Assembly (NCBI GenBank): GCA_964057225.1
Contig: OZ059895.1
Span: forward strand, 14,747,001-14,811,000
Direction of reading: 5' to 3'
Length of the DNA stretch: 64,000 nt
Source: Auanema rhodensis
Lineage: Eukaryota; Nematoda; Chromadorea; Rhabditida; Rhabditidae
Under the pieces are notes generated by a model. The model was not told where the DNA came from. It made no database searches and saw only the letters and a program-made list of their open reading frames with translations. Position numbers and translations under genes: made by a program. This document shows, in pieces, positions 14,153-27,174 of this stretch; the stretch's first letter is position 1; each line of letters opens with the position of its first letter.

Positions 14153-14677
14153 AGAAGAAGAGCGGGCGAAGGTTGAGAAAGAGAGGCAAAAATAGCTTCA
14201 GAAGAGGATGAGATATTACTGTAAGAAGTGAGCTTCCTTAAGTAAATTAACAAAGAAAAACTTGATTGCACTTAGATTGACAAGCATTATCAGCCAAACA
14301 TGCCTATATATTGGCATATATGTATATGTACCTGTCATGTTTTTGCCAAGCATAGCGATGAAATCTCAAATATTTCTCTATAATCACTCAAATTCAGAAC
14401 AATTTTCTCCCAAAGAAATATAATTCGCCCTTTTATAAAAAAAGAAGAAGAATAATGATAAGGTTGAAAAGATTGGCTTGATTGGCAGCAAGATGCAAGC
14501 CTTTTGACAGCACCAGATTGAGCTCAAAACTGTAATGATAAGAAGAGGAAACGAAACTTTCTACTAACAAAAAAAAAAGAAAATTTTGAGAAAAATAGGG
14601 AGAATACATGGAATATGAAACCGAAAATATAAAGAAAACATCATCATCATCGTATCAAAAATTGATAATAAGACATT

Positions 14678-14738
14678 ACGTGAAGTTTCACGTGAAAGTT
14701 CACGTGAGCATATACGGCTTTACGTGAAAGTTCACGTA
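14678..14738. repeat. ACGTGAA/TTCACGT palindrome cluster 2
   Basis: Densest cluster: seven ACGTG/CACGT cores in 61 bp, including ACGTGAAGTTTCACGT, CACGTGAAAGTTCACGTG and ACGTGAAAGTTCACGT. Each is a 7-bp inverted repeat around a 2-nt centre, so either DNA strand could fold into consecutive hairpins. Confidence 0.85.
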
Positions 14739-15058
14739 AGTCAAGTGTGTAATTTTTAAAAAAAAATTTAAAATGAATTTACCTTGATTATCACTTGATT
14801 TGAGTATTATGAAGTATGATACATGAAAATTTTCAAAAGACCTTAGAGTTTTCCTGAAAAAAATGGAAAATTGAAGGAACAAGAAATGAATGAACAACGT
14901 CTCGAATCTTGAGAAATTCTTTTTTTCAAAGAAAAAAAAAAGATTTTACATTGAATAGGCAAAAGCTTAATACATGTATTTCATACAATAACTAGTGATA
15001 CATGACAGAGAGTATATATGATGAAGCATTAAATATGAAAACTTTATTCAGGAGAAAG

Positions 15059-15062
<4 letters not shown>

Positions 15063-15123
<61 letters not shown>
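15063..15123. repeat. (GA)n microsatellite
   Basis: About 60 bp of perfect GA repeat on the plus strand. Confidence 0.95.
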
Positions 15124-15127
<4 letters not shown>

Positions 15128-16577
15128 AAGTCTCTTTTCTTCTGTTCCGTCGTCAGTTATTGAATGACATAATAAAGGATAAGGTGTCGATACAAAACAC
15201 AAAAATGAAATAATTTTTATTGAAAAATCAATAAAAACTATTATACTAATTATACTGTATAGTTAGCGATAGTTTACATCATGCAGCTTGTGTAAGTGAA
15301 TATTGGAGAGTGACAGAAGTGAATGATAGAAGGCAAACCAATGAAATGGGATGGGCTGGGCTGGGGGCTCGATGGAATACAACTTCAGAGCAAAGCCTGC
15401 TGTTGGATAGGCTACCGTATTGTGGATGGGATACAAATGACAAAGTAGATACATAAAGCTTAGATAGCAAGAGAAGAAAAACCTTTTTTTTTCTACTAAA
15501 GAGGGTAAGAGGGCAAGAGGGTGGGAGAGAGAGAAAGAGGGAGAAGTAATGTCGAAAACAAAAAGCTTGAAAAGCTGTTCATATTCTGAAATGCTCGTTC
15601 TGATGTATTCTTGTTCATCTTCTTTTAGCTTTTTCTTTAAAGATATTAGCTATTACCAAGTATTTATCCTTTAAATGGCAAAAAAGGCAAAAGGGAGGGC
15701 TTAGGCTGATCGTTAATTCATTCCGTTTTGAGGCGAGTAGGAGAAGAGGATGGGATGGATGGATTGCCGGTGAGCTACACTACTGCTGTTGCTGGTGTCG
15801 TTGGTGCCATGGGTGGCAAGGATAGTAGAGGAATAGCTTCTTCCCCGTCATTTTTCCACGCAAAAGGACCAGAAGCCGTTCAAGACAGCAAAATCTCTTT
15901 TAAACGTAAATACTAAGAAATGCTGAGGCTAAATTGGTTAAAATCGTGCTCGAGGTGTATGATGGCTGCACAGAGCTTTCTACTTGAAAAACGAAAAAAA
16001 ATCTCAAAAAGAGAAAAGAAAATGGGGGTAAAGAGCTTAAGAGAGAAAATTGATTAAATATTCCAAAATACAGTGAAAGACAGAACAAGAGGCAAGAGAG
16101 AGAAAGAGAGCGAGATAGAGAGAGCGAGGGAGATAGAGAGAGAAGGAAAGAGCAGCTGAATAATGAGAGGAGTTTTGACTAAACTGCAACTCAGGCACAA
16201 CACAGGCTTAGCTAGTCCATTTACAAAAGGAGTAAAAGACTTCAGAAGTAAAAAATGGAAGTAGTAGAAGAAGTAGAAGACGATGATGAACAAGAGGAGA
16301 TGAAGCCGTAGAAGCAGAAACTCACTGAGAGGTTCCATTTTCCTATAGTTGTATGAATATAGATGACAAAAAAAAGGTTTTTTTTGTATTCAGTTTAAGA
16401 CATTCATTCGTATTGTCTCTGCTTTAGATCTTCAAAGTAAAAGCAAAAAAGTAAAAACTTAAACATCTATTTTAGTTTTTAAAAAAAAAAAAAAGAATTT
16501 AAGATGGAAAAGCTTGGTAGATGATGAAAACGAGGAGAGGTGAATGATGAAGAGGGGTCGTGAAACTAAGGAACTAT

Positions 16578-16653
<76 letters not shown>
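16578..16653. repeat. (GA)n microsatellite
   Basis: About 75 bp of GA repeat with one AAA interruption near its left end, GA on the plus strand. Confidence 0.95.
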
Positions 16654-16656
<3 letters not shown>

Positions 16657-18876
16657 TATAATAGAGAGAAACGATATCAAGCTAGATAGGCAGGTGTTGA
16701 ACAGTAAACAGGTAGAAGAAACTAGGAGGCGCAAGCGGGCATGGAGTGGTGGTGGAGGGGAGGAGGGGATCATATGGTATAAACTATATAGGATATGATG
16801 TTAGATATGTGTAATTGAAATGTGTATTCCTTACTGTATTTCCACTAAAATCCAACATTTCTGACGATCATCTCTCTGTTCAACTGTATATAAGCTGAAT
16901 ATACTACTATAACCTATTAGAGAAAACGGGAAAGAAATAGATTTATCCCCCCTGAGGCTGTATACTACTTGATACAGTTGTATGTGTATGTGTTGTTTCC
17001 TACTATGTAAGGAGCAACGTGGGCGTTATAATGATGTTGCTTAGCTTCATTTCAACATCAGGTTACAATCCAGTTCTACTTCCTTACTATGTCTCTCTAT
17101 CTTAGCAATAGATTCATTTTACTTTTGTATTCAAGCCAAGCCAAGCCAAGCCAGCCATTCAGCTATCCAGCCCACCACGCCAGCTATCCCTTTCCCTGTC
17201 TTCTGGCAGAGCTGGTAATGTGGCAGATTGAGATACAACAAACAACATATAAAGAAATGAAAAGAAAGGATGAGAAAATGACTGCATCATTGCTACAGAA
17301 GAGAGAGAGAGAGAGAGAGAGAGAGGGTGAAGAAATGGTTGGTCAGCATGTAATCTAACTAGACGACCGTCTTCATCATCATCAGCTATCCTCTTCTTTA
17401 TCCGAACTAGCCTGCTTGTTGGCTAGTAAGAGAAGCAACCCAGTTAGCAACAACAACAACATCCAACACAACAAACTGGTCATTGGAACCATATATGGCG
17501 TGTCCCAGGAAAGAAGTTTGCAAGTAGCAGACAGTCAAAAGGCGAAAAGGAGTTCTTAGCTAGTAGATTGTACAAGAAGGAAAAGACTGATGATGAGGAA
17601 ATAGCTGAGAGTAGAGTAATGTAGTTGCAGAAAGAGGAAGAAGAAGAAGTAGAGAAAGAATAGATGGATATAGCTTCGGATGGAAGAGCATGACGATGAC
17701 GTCGACGACAACGACGACGATGATTGCCGAAATAGACGACATTCAACTGGTTACAAAGCTTACCAAACAACGCATTACATGGATTGGTAGAGAGGCGGTC
17801 CTCACAAGTTGCCTGAGGCAAGAAGCTTTAATGGATATGTGAAATACTCAAATACTTCACAATAAACATACAAAAGCAGAGATAGTAATAGCAATAGTAG
17901 TAGAAATAGTATCAACTAGTTCAAATAGAACAACGAAATAACCAACGAATATGGATTACGGTGTAACTTGAGTGCGAAAATAAGAAAAATTGTTGAAGGA
18001 AATTAGAAATACTTCAACTTAGGAACAGCATGATGAAGAATATTAGATTTTACATAGATGGGATGGAGTGAAAGCATAAGAGCAACATCAGTGTGTGATA
18101 ATTCGTTAATATCTCATCCGCTCTCATCGTTCTACCGCTTATTCGCACGAGCAATTGCTTCTAGTCAGGCCACTGGGCAACGTGGATATACGAGTTGATG
18201 ATGTTAAATGAAATTCAAAATACCGTAGTCAGAATGTTGTAGACCGTATGCTAATGTTCGAAACGTTGGAGAAGAGAGAAGGAGTGAGAGAAAGAAAGAT
18301 AGAGAGAGAGAGAAGGAAAGGGAGAGATAGATAGAGAGAAATCAACGGAATACATTGCTTAGGCGGAAAAAGAGCTTGGAATACAAAAGATGTCAGTTTC
18401 AACATGTAAGAAAAGTATGAAGTTTCTTAATCAAGAAAGTTTTAAAGAATAAAATTGAAAAATACATATAATGCTCGAGGCCGTGATAAGATGGAGTGGA
18501 ACAACGAATAGAAGTAAGAGAGATGAAGAGAAAAAGAAGAAGAGAGACAAAATGAAAACAACGGTAAGAGAGACTCTCTCTCTTAAAAAGATATGAAAAT
18601 CAGAATGACATGGATAGCAAAAGCATCGAAAATGCTGATAAGCTCCTGTCGGACTATAGAGGAACAGTTTTTCCTGTGTTCAACACGGCAGTCAAAGCAC
18701 ATTAGATATCTATGATTATAGAATATAAAGTAGTGTTATGTGTTATGTGTTTGATGATCTTATAAAGAAAATCAATGAAACATCTTAATTTGGGAAATAT
18801 TTACAATAATAGAAGAGAATTTAACTATTTGATTACGTAAATTATCACAAAAAATAAGAAAATACTAACTGAAAAG

Positions 18877-18991
18877 GTAGAGAGAGAGAAAGGGAGAGAG
18901 GGAGAGAGAGAGAGAGAATAAGAGAGTGAGAAAGAGAAGAAGCGAGCTTAATCATCGTGCCATACTTCTCTTTCTCTCTCTCTCTCTCTCT
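18877..18991. repeat. opposed (GA)n and (CT)n arrays
   Basis: An imperfect GA array (18877-18937) is followed after about 30 bp by a CT array (18969-18991). Together they form an inverted pair that could pair as an imperfect stem. Confidence 0.75.
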
Positions 18992-19167
18992 TGTATCAGC
19001 CGTATTGTTCAGCTGATATGGCGCAGAACCATCCCCCCTTGCCTGCGCACAACTTGAGCATAACTTTGAAGCTTTAAAATTTGGAGGGAGTGAAACTTTT
19101 GGAATGTGAGTGATAACAAACTTCAAAATGAAATCTTGCAATTTCGTCTCCAACGTTTCATTACATC

Positions 19168-19230
19168 ATCACGTGTTTACCTCCTACATGAATGCTAATT
19201 TCACGTAAATGTTCACGTTTTCACGTATAT
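19168..19230. repeat. ACGTGAA/TTCACGT palindrome cluster 3
   Basis: Contains tcacgtg, ttcacgtaa, ttcacgttt and ttcacgta cores within about 60 bp. A GA array starts 75 bp to the right. Confidence 0.65.
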
Positions 19231-19301
19231 CGGCTATGTAGCATGCATATACATGCAGAAGAGTCAATTTGACGTATGTAACACATCTAGAGAGATGAAG
19301 C

Positions 19302-19304
<3 letters not shown>

Positions 19305-19342
<38 letters not shown>
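19305..19342. repeat. (GA)n microsatellite
   Basis: GA repeat of about 38 bp on the plus strand. Confidence 0.9.
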
Positions 19343-20599
19343 ACGATAGGGGAGGATGGACCGTGCGGACGGTACGCAACGGTTGTCCATTAAGAAGCGT
19401 TTTCGCATCCATTTAAAAGTTCTCAATACAGCATTTGTATACAAATCTTATATTTCGGGTAAATAATTGACTTTTATAGTTTTCGTTTTTTGTTTTTTTT
19501 TGTAGAAAAATGAAAAAAAAAATGTTTTAAACAACGAAAACTTTCATTTAAAGCATGAAGAATAGTTGATAAACAATGCTCAAAACTAGTCAAAAACTTT
19601 TAGAATTATAAAACTGATAGCAAAGCTTAAAAACGATAAGAGATTATAGCTGAAAATTTAAAAATTATCAAAAATCTATGTGTATACACATATATCTATT
19701 TATAATATTCCATATAAAGTAAGGTATAATCTTCAAAAAAAGTTTATATACTTACATCTATAGATCTTCTTATTCTATTATTATTATTATAATTAAACTA
19801 ATTATATTAATATAGTATTAAATTATATCAAAAAAGATTAATCTTTGCAAAAAGAGAAAAAAAGAAAAATTCTAAATAGCAAATTTCACGTGGTTTCAAT
19901 GATTTTAGTTAACTATATGATATAGCATGGTAAGAATGTCTTCTGAGAATCAAGTACTACTCAGACACATTAATCGAACAACAGGCAGAGAGTTCGTTGT
20001 TGTGTAGAAGAGGGGGAGGAGGGAGAAGGGGAGGAGAACGAAAAAGGGGGGGGGGCTGGTTGGTGGGTGAAGGGAGGAGGACGAGGGGGCGAGGAGGTTG
20101 GGAAGGAGAGGTTTAACATCATGAGATATAACATAGATAGAAGGACGTTTATGAATTAAGATATGAGAGAGAAAGAGATATGAAAGAGGATTCAGAAGTA
20201 GTTTTTGCTGCCGTGGGAACAGACAGTCCGATAGTTTGGGATCATTTGAATTCACAACTTCATCATCAACGTTTCGATCAAAAAAAAAACTGATTGGTAG
20301 AGAGGCACATTAACGGTATTTGATGTCCTTCATGCGTCATGTTCTAATAATTATCCATTGAACTTCAGAATAAATCATAATGAATACTGATATCATGTTG
20401 AATATGCTTAAGACACATTGATTAAGAACATTATATTCAAATATTATACATATTAGCCGTTAACTATATCATATAATTTATATAATATACAATGAAATAT
20501 TATAAATTTGTTAAAGAAGTTAATATGATTGAATGAAGGAGAGAAAGTCAAGTATAGCAACCGTTCAATGCTTGTGCAGACAGAAGAAATGATTGTGAT

Positions 20600-20699
20600 T
20601 CACGTGAAAGTCGCACGTGTAACAACACGTGTAATTCTCAGATGATGCATATTCAGATTTACGTGAATGATGCAACAAGAGCTACGTGTATCCGTGTAT
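20600..20699. repeat. ACGTGAA/TTCACGT palindrome cluster 4
   Basis: Cores ttcacgtgaa, gcacgtg, acacgtg, ttacgtgaa and ctacgtg are spread over 100 bp, mostly in the ACGTG orientation. Confidence 0.65.
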
Positions 20700-21024
20700 G
20701 AGTATGTATGTCTGCTAATTTGAAACGTTTTAATTATTTTTCGACATGTTTCCATTAAAGATATGTTTCTGAAAAACATTTTCGACGAAAAAAAAACTTT
20801 TGAGCAGCGTGACTGATGTTTGCTCGCTGTTACATTGAGAAGGAAAGGAACGGTATCACTTACGGTGAGAGAAAAAGAGGTCAAAATGACTTCGTCGATT
20901 GTTCGCTTCGAGGCTTTTCATTGAAAGCAACTTTGAAAAGTTTCAACTTTGTCTCTTCGATCATCGACTTTTCGTTTGTCGAGCCTTTTTTGACAATCAG
21001 CATTTCACTTTTCGCTGTTGCTCA

Positions 21025-21037
21025 GTCTCTTTCTCTC

Positions 21038-21083
<46 letters not shown>

Positions 21084-21096
21084 CTTCTTCTTCTTT
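21025..21096. repeat. (CT)n microsatellite
   Basis: CT array with a trailing CTT segment. It is one of only two clear CT-oriented arrays left of 25.7 kb, where nearly all others read GA on this strand. Confidence 0.9.
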
Positions 21097-22691
21097 CTAC
21101 ACTCAAACCACGACTCCTTGTCCGGGCACGACAATGATGGCGATAGGATCTCAGGAGGCTAAGTTTCAAAGACAAACATCAAAAATGTGTCTCATTGCTT
21201 GTTTGTTTGTTTATATGAAAAAAGCTGGTTAGATGAGCAGCGTGGTTTGAAGACTAAGAGGGATTGAGAAGTAGAATTGATCGAGAGAATCAACAGTATA
21301 TGACCATATTGAAGAGAATAGAGAGATATCAGACCAATCATACTAAATATGAGAGATAATGGGATGAATAGAGAGAAAGTTTCAAAGAATAACTAAAAAA
21401 AGAGACGATGATGATGATGATCTTCTTGTGGATTGAAGGACTATCAGAAAAAAGCGGACAACTCCTTAGCCTAGTGAACTTTACAAAAATTTCCTTTTCC
21501 ACATGATTACTATGCTGATGTGAAATTTTAAAAACGAAATCAAGTTTCTTAGCTATATGTATAGTTAAAGATTAAATATATACATATGTAAAACTTGCGC
21601 TATAAGACATAATTAGATTATAATATGAGGAAGTGGAGCGTAAGTTCAAGCTTGATCACATCAACATATACGAAGAATGGATGGGGGAAGAGATATACAA
21701 ATTATGAAAATTATAAGTTGACGTTTAAGGAAGAGCTGAAAATGAATGCAAAGGCTTGCTGAATTGAACTTCCAAAACTGTCCAAGTTGGTCATTGCGTC
21801 AAATCAAACAGGTAGAAAGCAAGTAGAAAATAAGGAGAATGAGAAAGTAAGATGGAAAGAAGAAGTGCCAGAGAACAGTTCGATGATATATAGAATAAGA
21901 GAGAGAGATAGAGAGGTAAAGAGAGATATATAAAGAGAGATAGAGAGAGAAAGAGGGTGGTAAAGAGATCGGATCTAAAGTGCACGAAAGAAACGAATGA
22001 ACTGAGCTGGAAATGCGAAAATGCGCGAAAAGCAAATAAATGAAAAGCAGCATTATCAAACCTGGCCGAGTGCAGGTCAAAGTTACAAAAAAACGTGAGG
22101 AGAAAGAAAGAAAAAACGGAGAAATGGTCTGACTATCGGTCTGGACATGAGAGATGAAGAGAGATAGTCGGAGTGAAGTAAAAGGAATGAAGAATTGAAT
22201 AAACATGAGGAAACAATCCGAAATTTAATGAAACTTTCTTTTCAAAATTCAGCGTACACGAGCTTGAAAAGAGCTTAAAAAACTGTGAAATATGTATAAA
22301 GGTTGTAGTAAGATGAGATGGAGGGGATTCTAACAATGACTTGAAGAGGTAGTGTTGAAACATTACAAGCTAACAGCTAGCAAGCATGGAGAATAAGAAT
22401 ATATCTTGTTCGGATATAAAAAAGCAGACAAAAAAGAAAAAGAAGAAGAGAAAAACAACTAGCTTCATCATCATCTTCTTCTTTTTTTCTTACTACCACC
22501 ACGTTGCAATAAACTTGAAAGCCGGCTTAGATAGATAGCCATATATCTAGCTTAGCTCCACCCACCATTATGTCATCTTTTAGCTCCGCCCATTTAGTGT
22601 ATATGTGATGTTTATGAAAAATAATGGACTTTACCTTTATGATGTGAAACACAAGAAAAGGCTAGCTGGATGAGTGAAGAAAACAAGGAGA

Positions 22692-22752
22692 TGTGTGTAT
22701 GCTTGTGTGTGTGTGTGTGTGTGTGTATGATAGAGAGAGAGAGAGAGAGAGA
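22692..22752. repeat. compound (GT)n-(GA)n microsatellite
   Basis: A GT tract of about 35 bp passes through TATGATA into a GA tract of about 20 bp. Confidence 0.9.
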
Positions 22753-23071
22753 CTGGGGCCTGGAACGCTAAGTGTGAGTGAAGGAACTGTAGAGCGTGAT
22801 GGCTTGAAAGCTAAGGAAGAAGCTTCACAGCTAGCTTTGTTGTTCAGTGATGTGAGGATGAAGCACATGGCATAGATGAAGAGATGCGCACTAGAAGAGG
22901 ACGACGATTACATGCGATTTGGTGGACAATGAACATTTACAATCAAGGAACTGTAAGAGAATTGTGACAAAACATCCGAAGGTATTCAAGCTTATAGCCG
23001 ACGTGTTGATGGATGCTTTGAACAAGACGAACATGAGGCTAGATGAGGAAAAGATGTTCTAGAGATTGTCA

Positions 23072-23075
23072 CAGA

Positions 23076-23150
<75 letters not shown>
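23072..23150. repeat. (GA)n microsatellite
   Basis: About 78 bp of GA with one T interruption, among the longest arrays in the window. Confidence 0.95.
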
Positions 23151-25124
23151 GAAATTGGATAGGAAGGAATAAAAGCAAAAAACTGGTATATGAATAGTAT
23201 TAGTTATAGTAAGCGAAAAAAAGAGATTTTATTACATGAAAAAGGACGTTGTTGAAAGATTTAATGAAACAAAAGCCATTTTGACCATAGATGAGTTGTG
23301 GAAAGACGATAGATCTGAGCTTATCAGACAGTGATGAGTGCACTTAGCTTCATGTTCAACTTGTATCTTAAAGCACTGTCATGATCTCACTCTACTTTGG
23401 TTCTGTTATTGAGTCATCATCATGTTCATAGTTAGGAAGTAGAAGTAAAGCCTTTGCTTGCATCACTATCTCAGATCATCTCCTCTTTAGGGTGATGATG
23501 TTGACCATAGCCATATACGTATGTCCATTTTCCTTCATCTTTTTTTTTCTTCTCTGTATCTATCTAACCATGCATGTATGGTCAACACAAAAGTCTCAGA
23601 TAGTTAGAAAAACTGGTATCTGGTGGTAGTGGTGGAGGGGGGGGGGCTATTTCTCTGTGTGGTAGATGCTCGTTGGCCAATAATGCGACAAACTAGGAAT
23701 AGAAGAATATGATGAAGAAAACATAGAATAAGAATAAAAGATAGAGAGAGAGAGAGAGAGAAAGAGACATAGACATAGGGAGAGGCATAGAGAGAGAGGT
23801 GGTATACAGGGAGAGTTGTGACGAACGAAGGGCAATTGACAAACAAGCAACAACAAGCTATATCCGAAGAAGTAGAGAATGAGTTGACGAAAATGGAACT
23901 TTTGGGGAAAACATCAAATAGACAAAAAAGCTTACACAGCCAGCAACCACATCCCCAAAAATATTCAATTATACAATCTATTAAGAAAGAAAATAAGAGA
24001 GAAAAAGAGAGAGTAAAAAAGAAGGGAGAAGGGGGGGGGGGAGAATTACATAACAAGTTAGACGATATAATTATATGAAATAAGAAAAAAACTTATAAAA
24101 AAGAATAAACTGGGAAAAATAAAGAAAGAAGAGAAAGAAAAACAGAATAAGAGTATCCAAAGAACAACCAAAGTTTGGGATTAATATGTTTTAGGTTTAG
24201 CGCTACCTAAAAAGGTTCAATTGCTTCACAATTTTTAATAAACTTAATCAACTTGGAACAAAGCCAAAATATATTTATATTATCAAAACAATTTTATTTT
24301 TCAAAAATCAACGAAATTTTCTTTTATTTTTCTAGTTTATACTTTGGAATTAACTTTCGAAGATCAAAACTATTTGAATGAACATTGGTATTAGATACTG
24401 TATTGAGTTACTAATAGATGATTTCAACATGAGGATCATTGGCTCATTCGTTTGGCGCATTTCGTTACAGTACTACTGAGCTGATGATGCAATAATGAAT
24501 GTTTTAGAATGGAAAAGTGAAATATGAAAGGATACTACGAACAAGATATTCGATATATACGACATGATCTTCCGATTCACAGCTCGCTACGTTGATTCTG
24601 AACGTTTTTGACGATTTCTTCCACATCTGTCACTAAGCCACAATTTGTGTTAACCGACTGAAGGAATTACTGAACTCACTGAGCAGCACTAACAAGAGAT
24701 GAAGAGAGAGAGAGATAGAGGTAGAGAGGAAGTGAGAGAAAATGTCTTCAATTTTCAAAATTGACAAGCCGACAAGTAAGACAACGGACGTTATGCCGTC
24801 ACCGTTTTTTCTTGTTTGATGTTGCCGACAAACCATATCTCAGTACAAGGACAACAAGCCGGCTTAGAATACGTGAGCAGTACAACCAGCAAGACAGTTT
24901 AAGCGATTTATGACCATTTAAATGAGCAAACCAATGATCTTCTCATACAGTAAGTTTGCCATTGACGATGAGAAATCAATTAAAACTGCTCTTTCTGAAC
25001 GTTTTTCAAATAAAATAAAGAAAACTCTTAGAAAAAAAGATGGAAGCGGTTGATATTTTAATAGTTTGAACTTATTTATTTTGTATTATTTATATTTTTG
25101 TATAATTTTATCTATATATCCAAT

Positions 25125-25177
25125 GTTTCACGTATATATTACGTGAAATTCACGTCCTTCACGTGATCTTTGCGTAT
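25125..25177. repeat. ACGTGAA/TTCACGT palindrome cluster 5
   Basis: Cores ttcacgta, tacgtgaa, ttcacgt and ttcacgtga fall within about 50 bp. It sits about 490 bp from the tRNA-Thr gene at the right end of the desert. Confidence 0.7.
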
Positions 25178-25662
25178 TTTCATTTTAATCTTAAAAACAG
25201 TTAGGAACGGTTGCATGATTCATCATATATTCCAAATCTATTTTTAATTTATAAATCCTTCGCTTAATCGTTTTTGTCTAAAGTTTTTCCAAAGTTTCAA
25301 CGAAGTAACTAAGGCCAAGTACATTCAATTCTTCCATTACATTATAAACAACAACATGCATTCTGGCCTTGACGACTTTTTTTTCAAACAAAAAAGGCAA
25401 TTTTGTTTAAGGCCAAGTATATATTAGTTGATAAGGTGGGAAACATATATACTTCTCACTTCTTTCTATAAAAACTCAAGTTTTAGATTAATATACTGCC
25501 GCCTAAGAACTGAACTAAACAAAGATCATTCGTGAAAGAATTGGAAGAATTGAAGATCAAAAAACGTAGTTTAGTGCATAAATCGACTAATTTATAAATA
25601 ATATTAACCTTAAAAACATTCAAGATTAGTTTTTTAATGATTAGACTAAAATGCAAAAGAGT

Positions 25663-25734
25663 TGCCCCCAGACGGGATTGAACCGTCGACCTTCTGTTTA
25701 CGAGACAGACGCTCTGCCACTGAGCTATAAGGGC
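25663..25734 (-). tRNA. tRNA-Thr (anticodon CGT)
   Basis: A complete 72-nt cloverleaf folds on the minus strand. The acceptor GCCCTTA pairs with TGGGGGC (two G-T pairs); the D-stem is GCTC/GAGC; the anticodon stem TCTGT/ACAGA carries loop CTCGTAA, so the anticodon is CGT (reads ACG); the T-stem is GACGG/CCGTC with loop TTCAATC. The discriminator is A and CCA is not encoded. The sequence downstream on the minus strand holds TTTT, a Pol III terminator. No intron is seen. Confidence 0.95.
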
Positions 25735-26381
25735 ATGGGGAGACGGTGGCTAGTATATACTTGTCAATGCGAGATATATATTGCTGCTTGACATGCTAGT
25801 AATGTTTCATTGTTCCTAGAGCTATGGTACCCTATGAGCCGCAAAACACAACAGAACCATGTTTTGTTTGATAAACTGAAACTACAGAGAAGATGTGAAT
25901 AACAAATTAAGAAATATTTTAAAATGAATTAAAACACAAAGAAATCCAATAAAAACTTTTATTAAACATAAATAATTTTAAAAAATCATTATAAAATGAC
26001 CTGATGAATATAATAAAATAAATTAAAACAACAAACTTATAATTTACAGTTTTAAACTTGAATTTAAAAAAAATGTGATCATGTTGCAATAGGTTGGCTA
26101 ATAAAAAGTTTTAAAAATATTCTGAGCAGAAATAATAAAATTTGAAAAGTTCAAACTATTTGAGTATCATTCTATTAGCATCTATCTATCTCATTTATTA
26201 AAGAAATTAACTATATCTATGACCTTCAGAAGTAAAAAGCTTTTGGAACCTGAAGATATCAACTTCGTTTTCTGGGAAATCATAATATCTTCAAGCTTAA
26301 AGCAATTGAGAAGTTATTTGGTCATAATTCAACAAAGTTAAAGAGTTTAATTGATTCTACCTGATATAGTCATCGCATTCT

Positions 26382-26433
<52 letters not shown>

Positions 26434-26438
26434 CTATC

Positions 26439-26503
<65 letters not shown>

Positions 26504-27174
26504 CTCTCTCATTCTCCCATTCTCTTTGTTGTAATACAACTTGGGGAAATAGCTTGAATGCCCCCCTTGCCTAACTATGCCAACTTTCAGCAATTTCTGA
26601 TTGTCTTGCAGTCATATATCTTGAAAACTTCACATTTCATCGTTGTCTCCTCTTAACTTAATGCTAATCCTTCGCCTAAAACCTTCTTCCGCAGCTGTTT
26701 CCGTCAATGTATAAACAGTTGCTGCTCCTTTTTTAATAAACGATCCATAGCTGGAATCTGATTAAGGCTTTAGCGGCTTTTCAAGTGCCACTTTGGCGAC
26801 AAAACATTGGCCAACGTTGGCCAACTGACCGCAGACAGATTAATGGCCACAACAAATGTTTCTTCGTTACACCACATCTTATGCAAGATTCTTAAAAGTC
26901 AATAACCCAATGACAAAATCGTATGTATTTCTTGACAAAGAATCCTGAGGATAGTCAGCTGAAAAATCAGAATTAAAAAAGGAAAAACGGGGGATCAAAT
27001 TGATTGAATCTCTTCATATGTCATCCATGTTGTTAATTATATCATATAATATAACGAATATACACATCTTAAATAAAATTTCAAACTCAAATAATAAAAC
27101 AAAAATCAGAACATAACTGAGTAAATAGAGTTTTCAGGTACAAAAACATGAAAACTATTCTATTAATTCTTATA
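25735..27174. other. intergenic, no supported gene
   Basis: AT-rich sequence between tRNA-Thr and the mariner element. Apart from the large CT array at 26387-26510, nothing gene-like is seen. Confidence 0.6.
26387..26510. repeat. (CT)n/(CTAT)n compound microsatellite
   Basis: About 124 bp of CT repeats interspersed with CTAT units, the largest array in the window. Its CT orientation is opposite to most arrays left of tRNA-Thr. Confidence 0.95.

Larger units (their letters stand above)
9401..25662. other. microsatellite-rich gene desert
   Basis: About 16 kb without a supported gene. It is dominated by purine-rich plus-strand sequence with many (GA)n arrays, several G/C homopolymers of 10-12 nt, and five clusters of ACGTGAA/TTCACGT. 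Long frames here are translations of GA/CT repeats (Arg-Glu or Ser-Leu runs) and are not genes. Isolated exon-like pieces were seen but could not be chained. Confidence 0.7.

Noticed and set aside
16459..16773. 104-codon frame on the minus strand
   Set aside because: Mostly Ser-Leu repeats from the (GA)n array; a repeat artefact. The same holds for similar frames at 11396-11674, 20816-21232, 23604-24056 and 26351-26557.
17764..17812. Exon-like segment on the minus strand with TTGCCTCAG acceptor and GTAAGC donor (ATCEDRLSTNPCNALFG)
   Set aside because: Convincing splice sites, but no partner exon in phase could be found on either side and no family is recognised.
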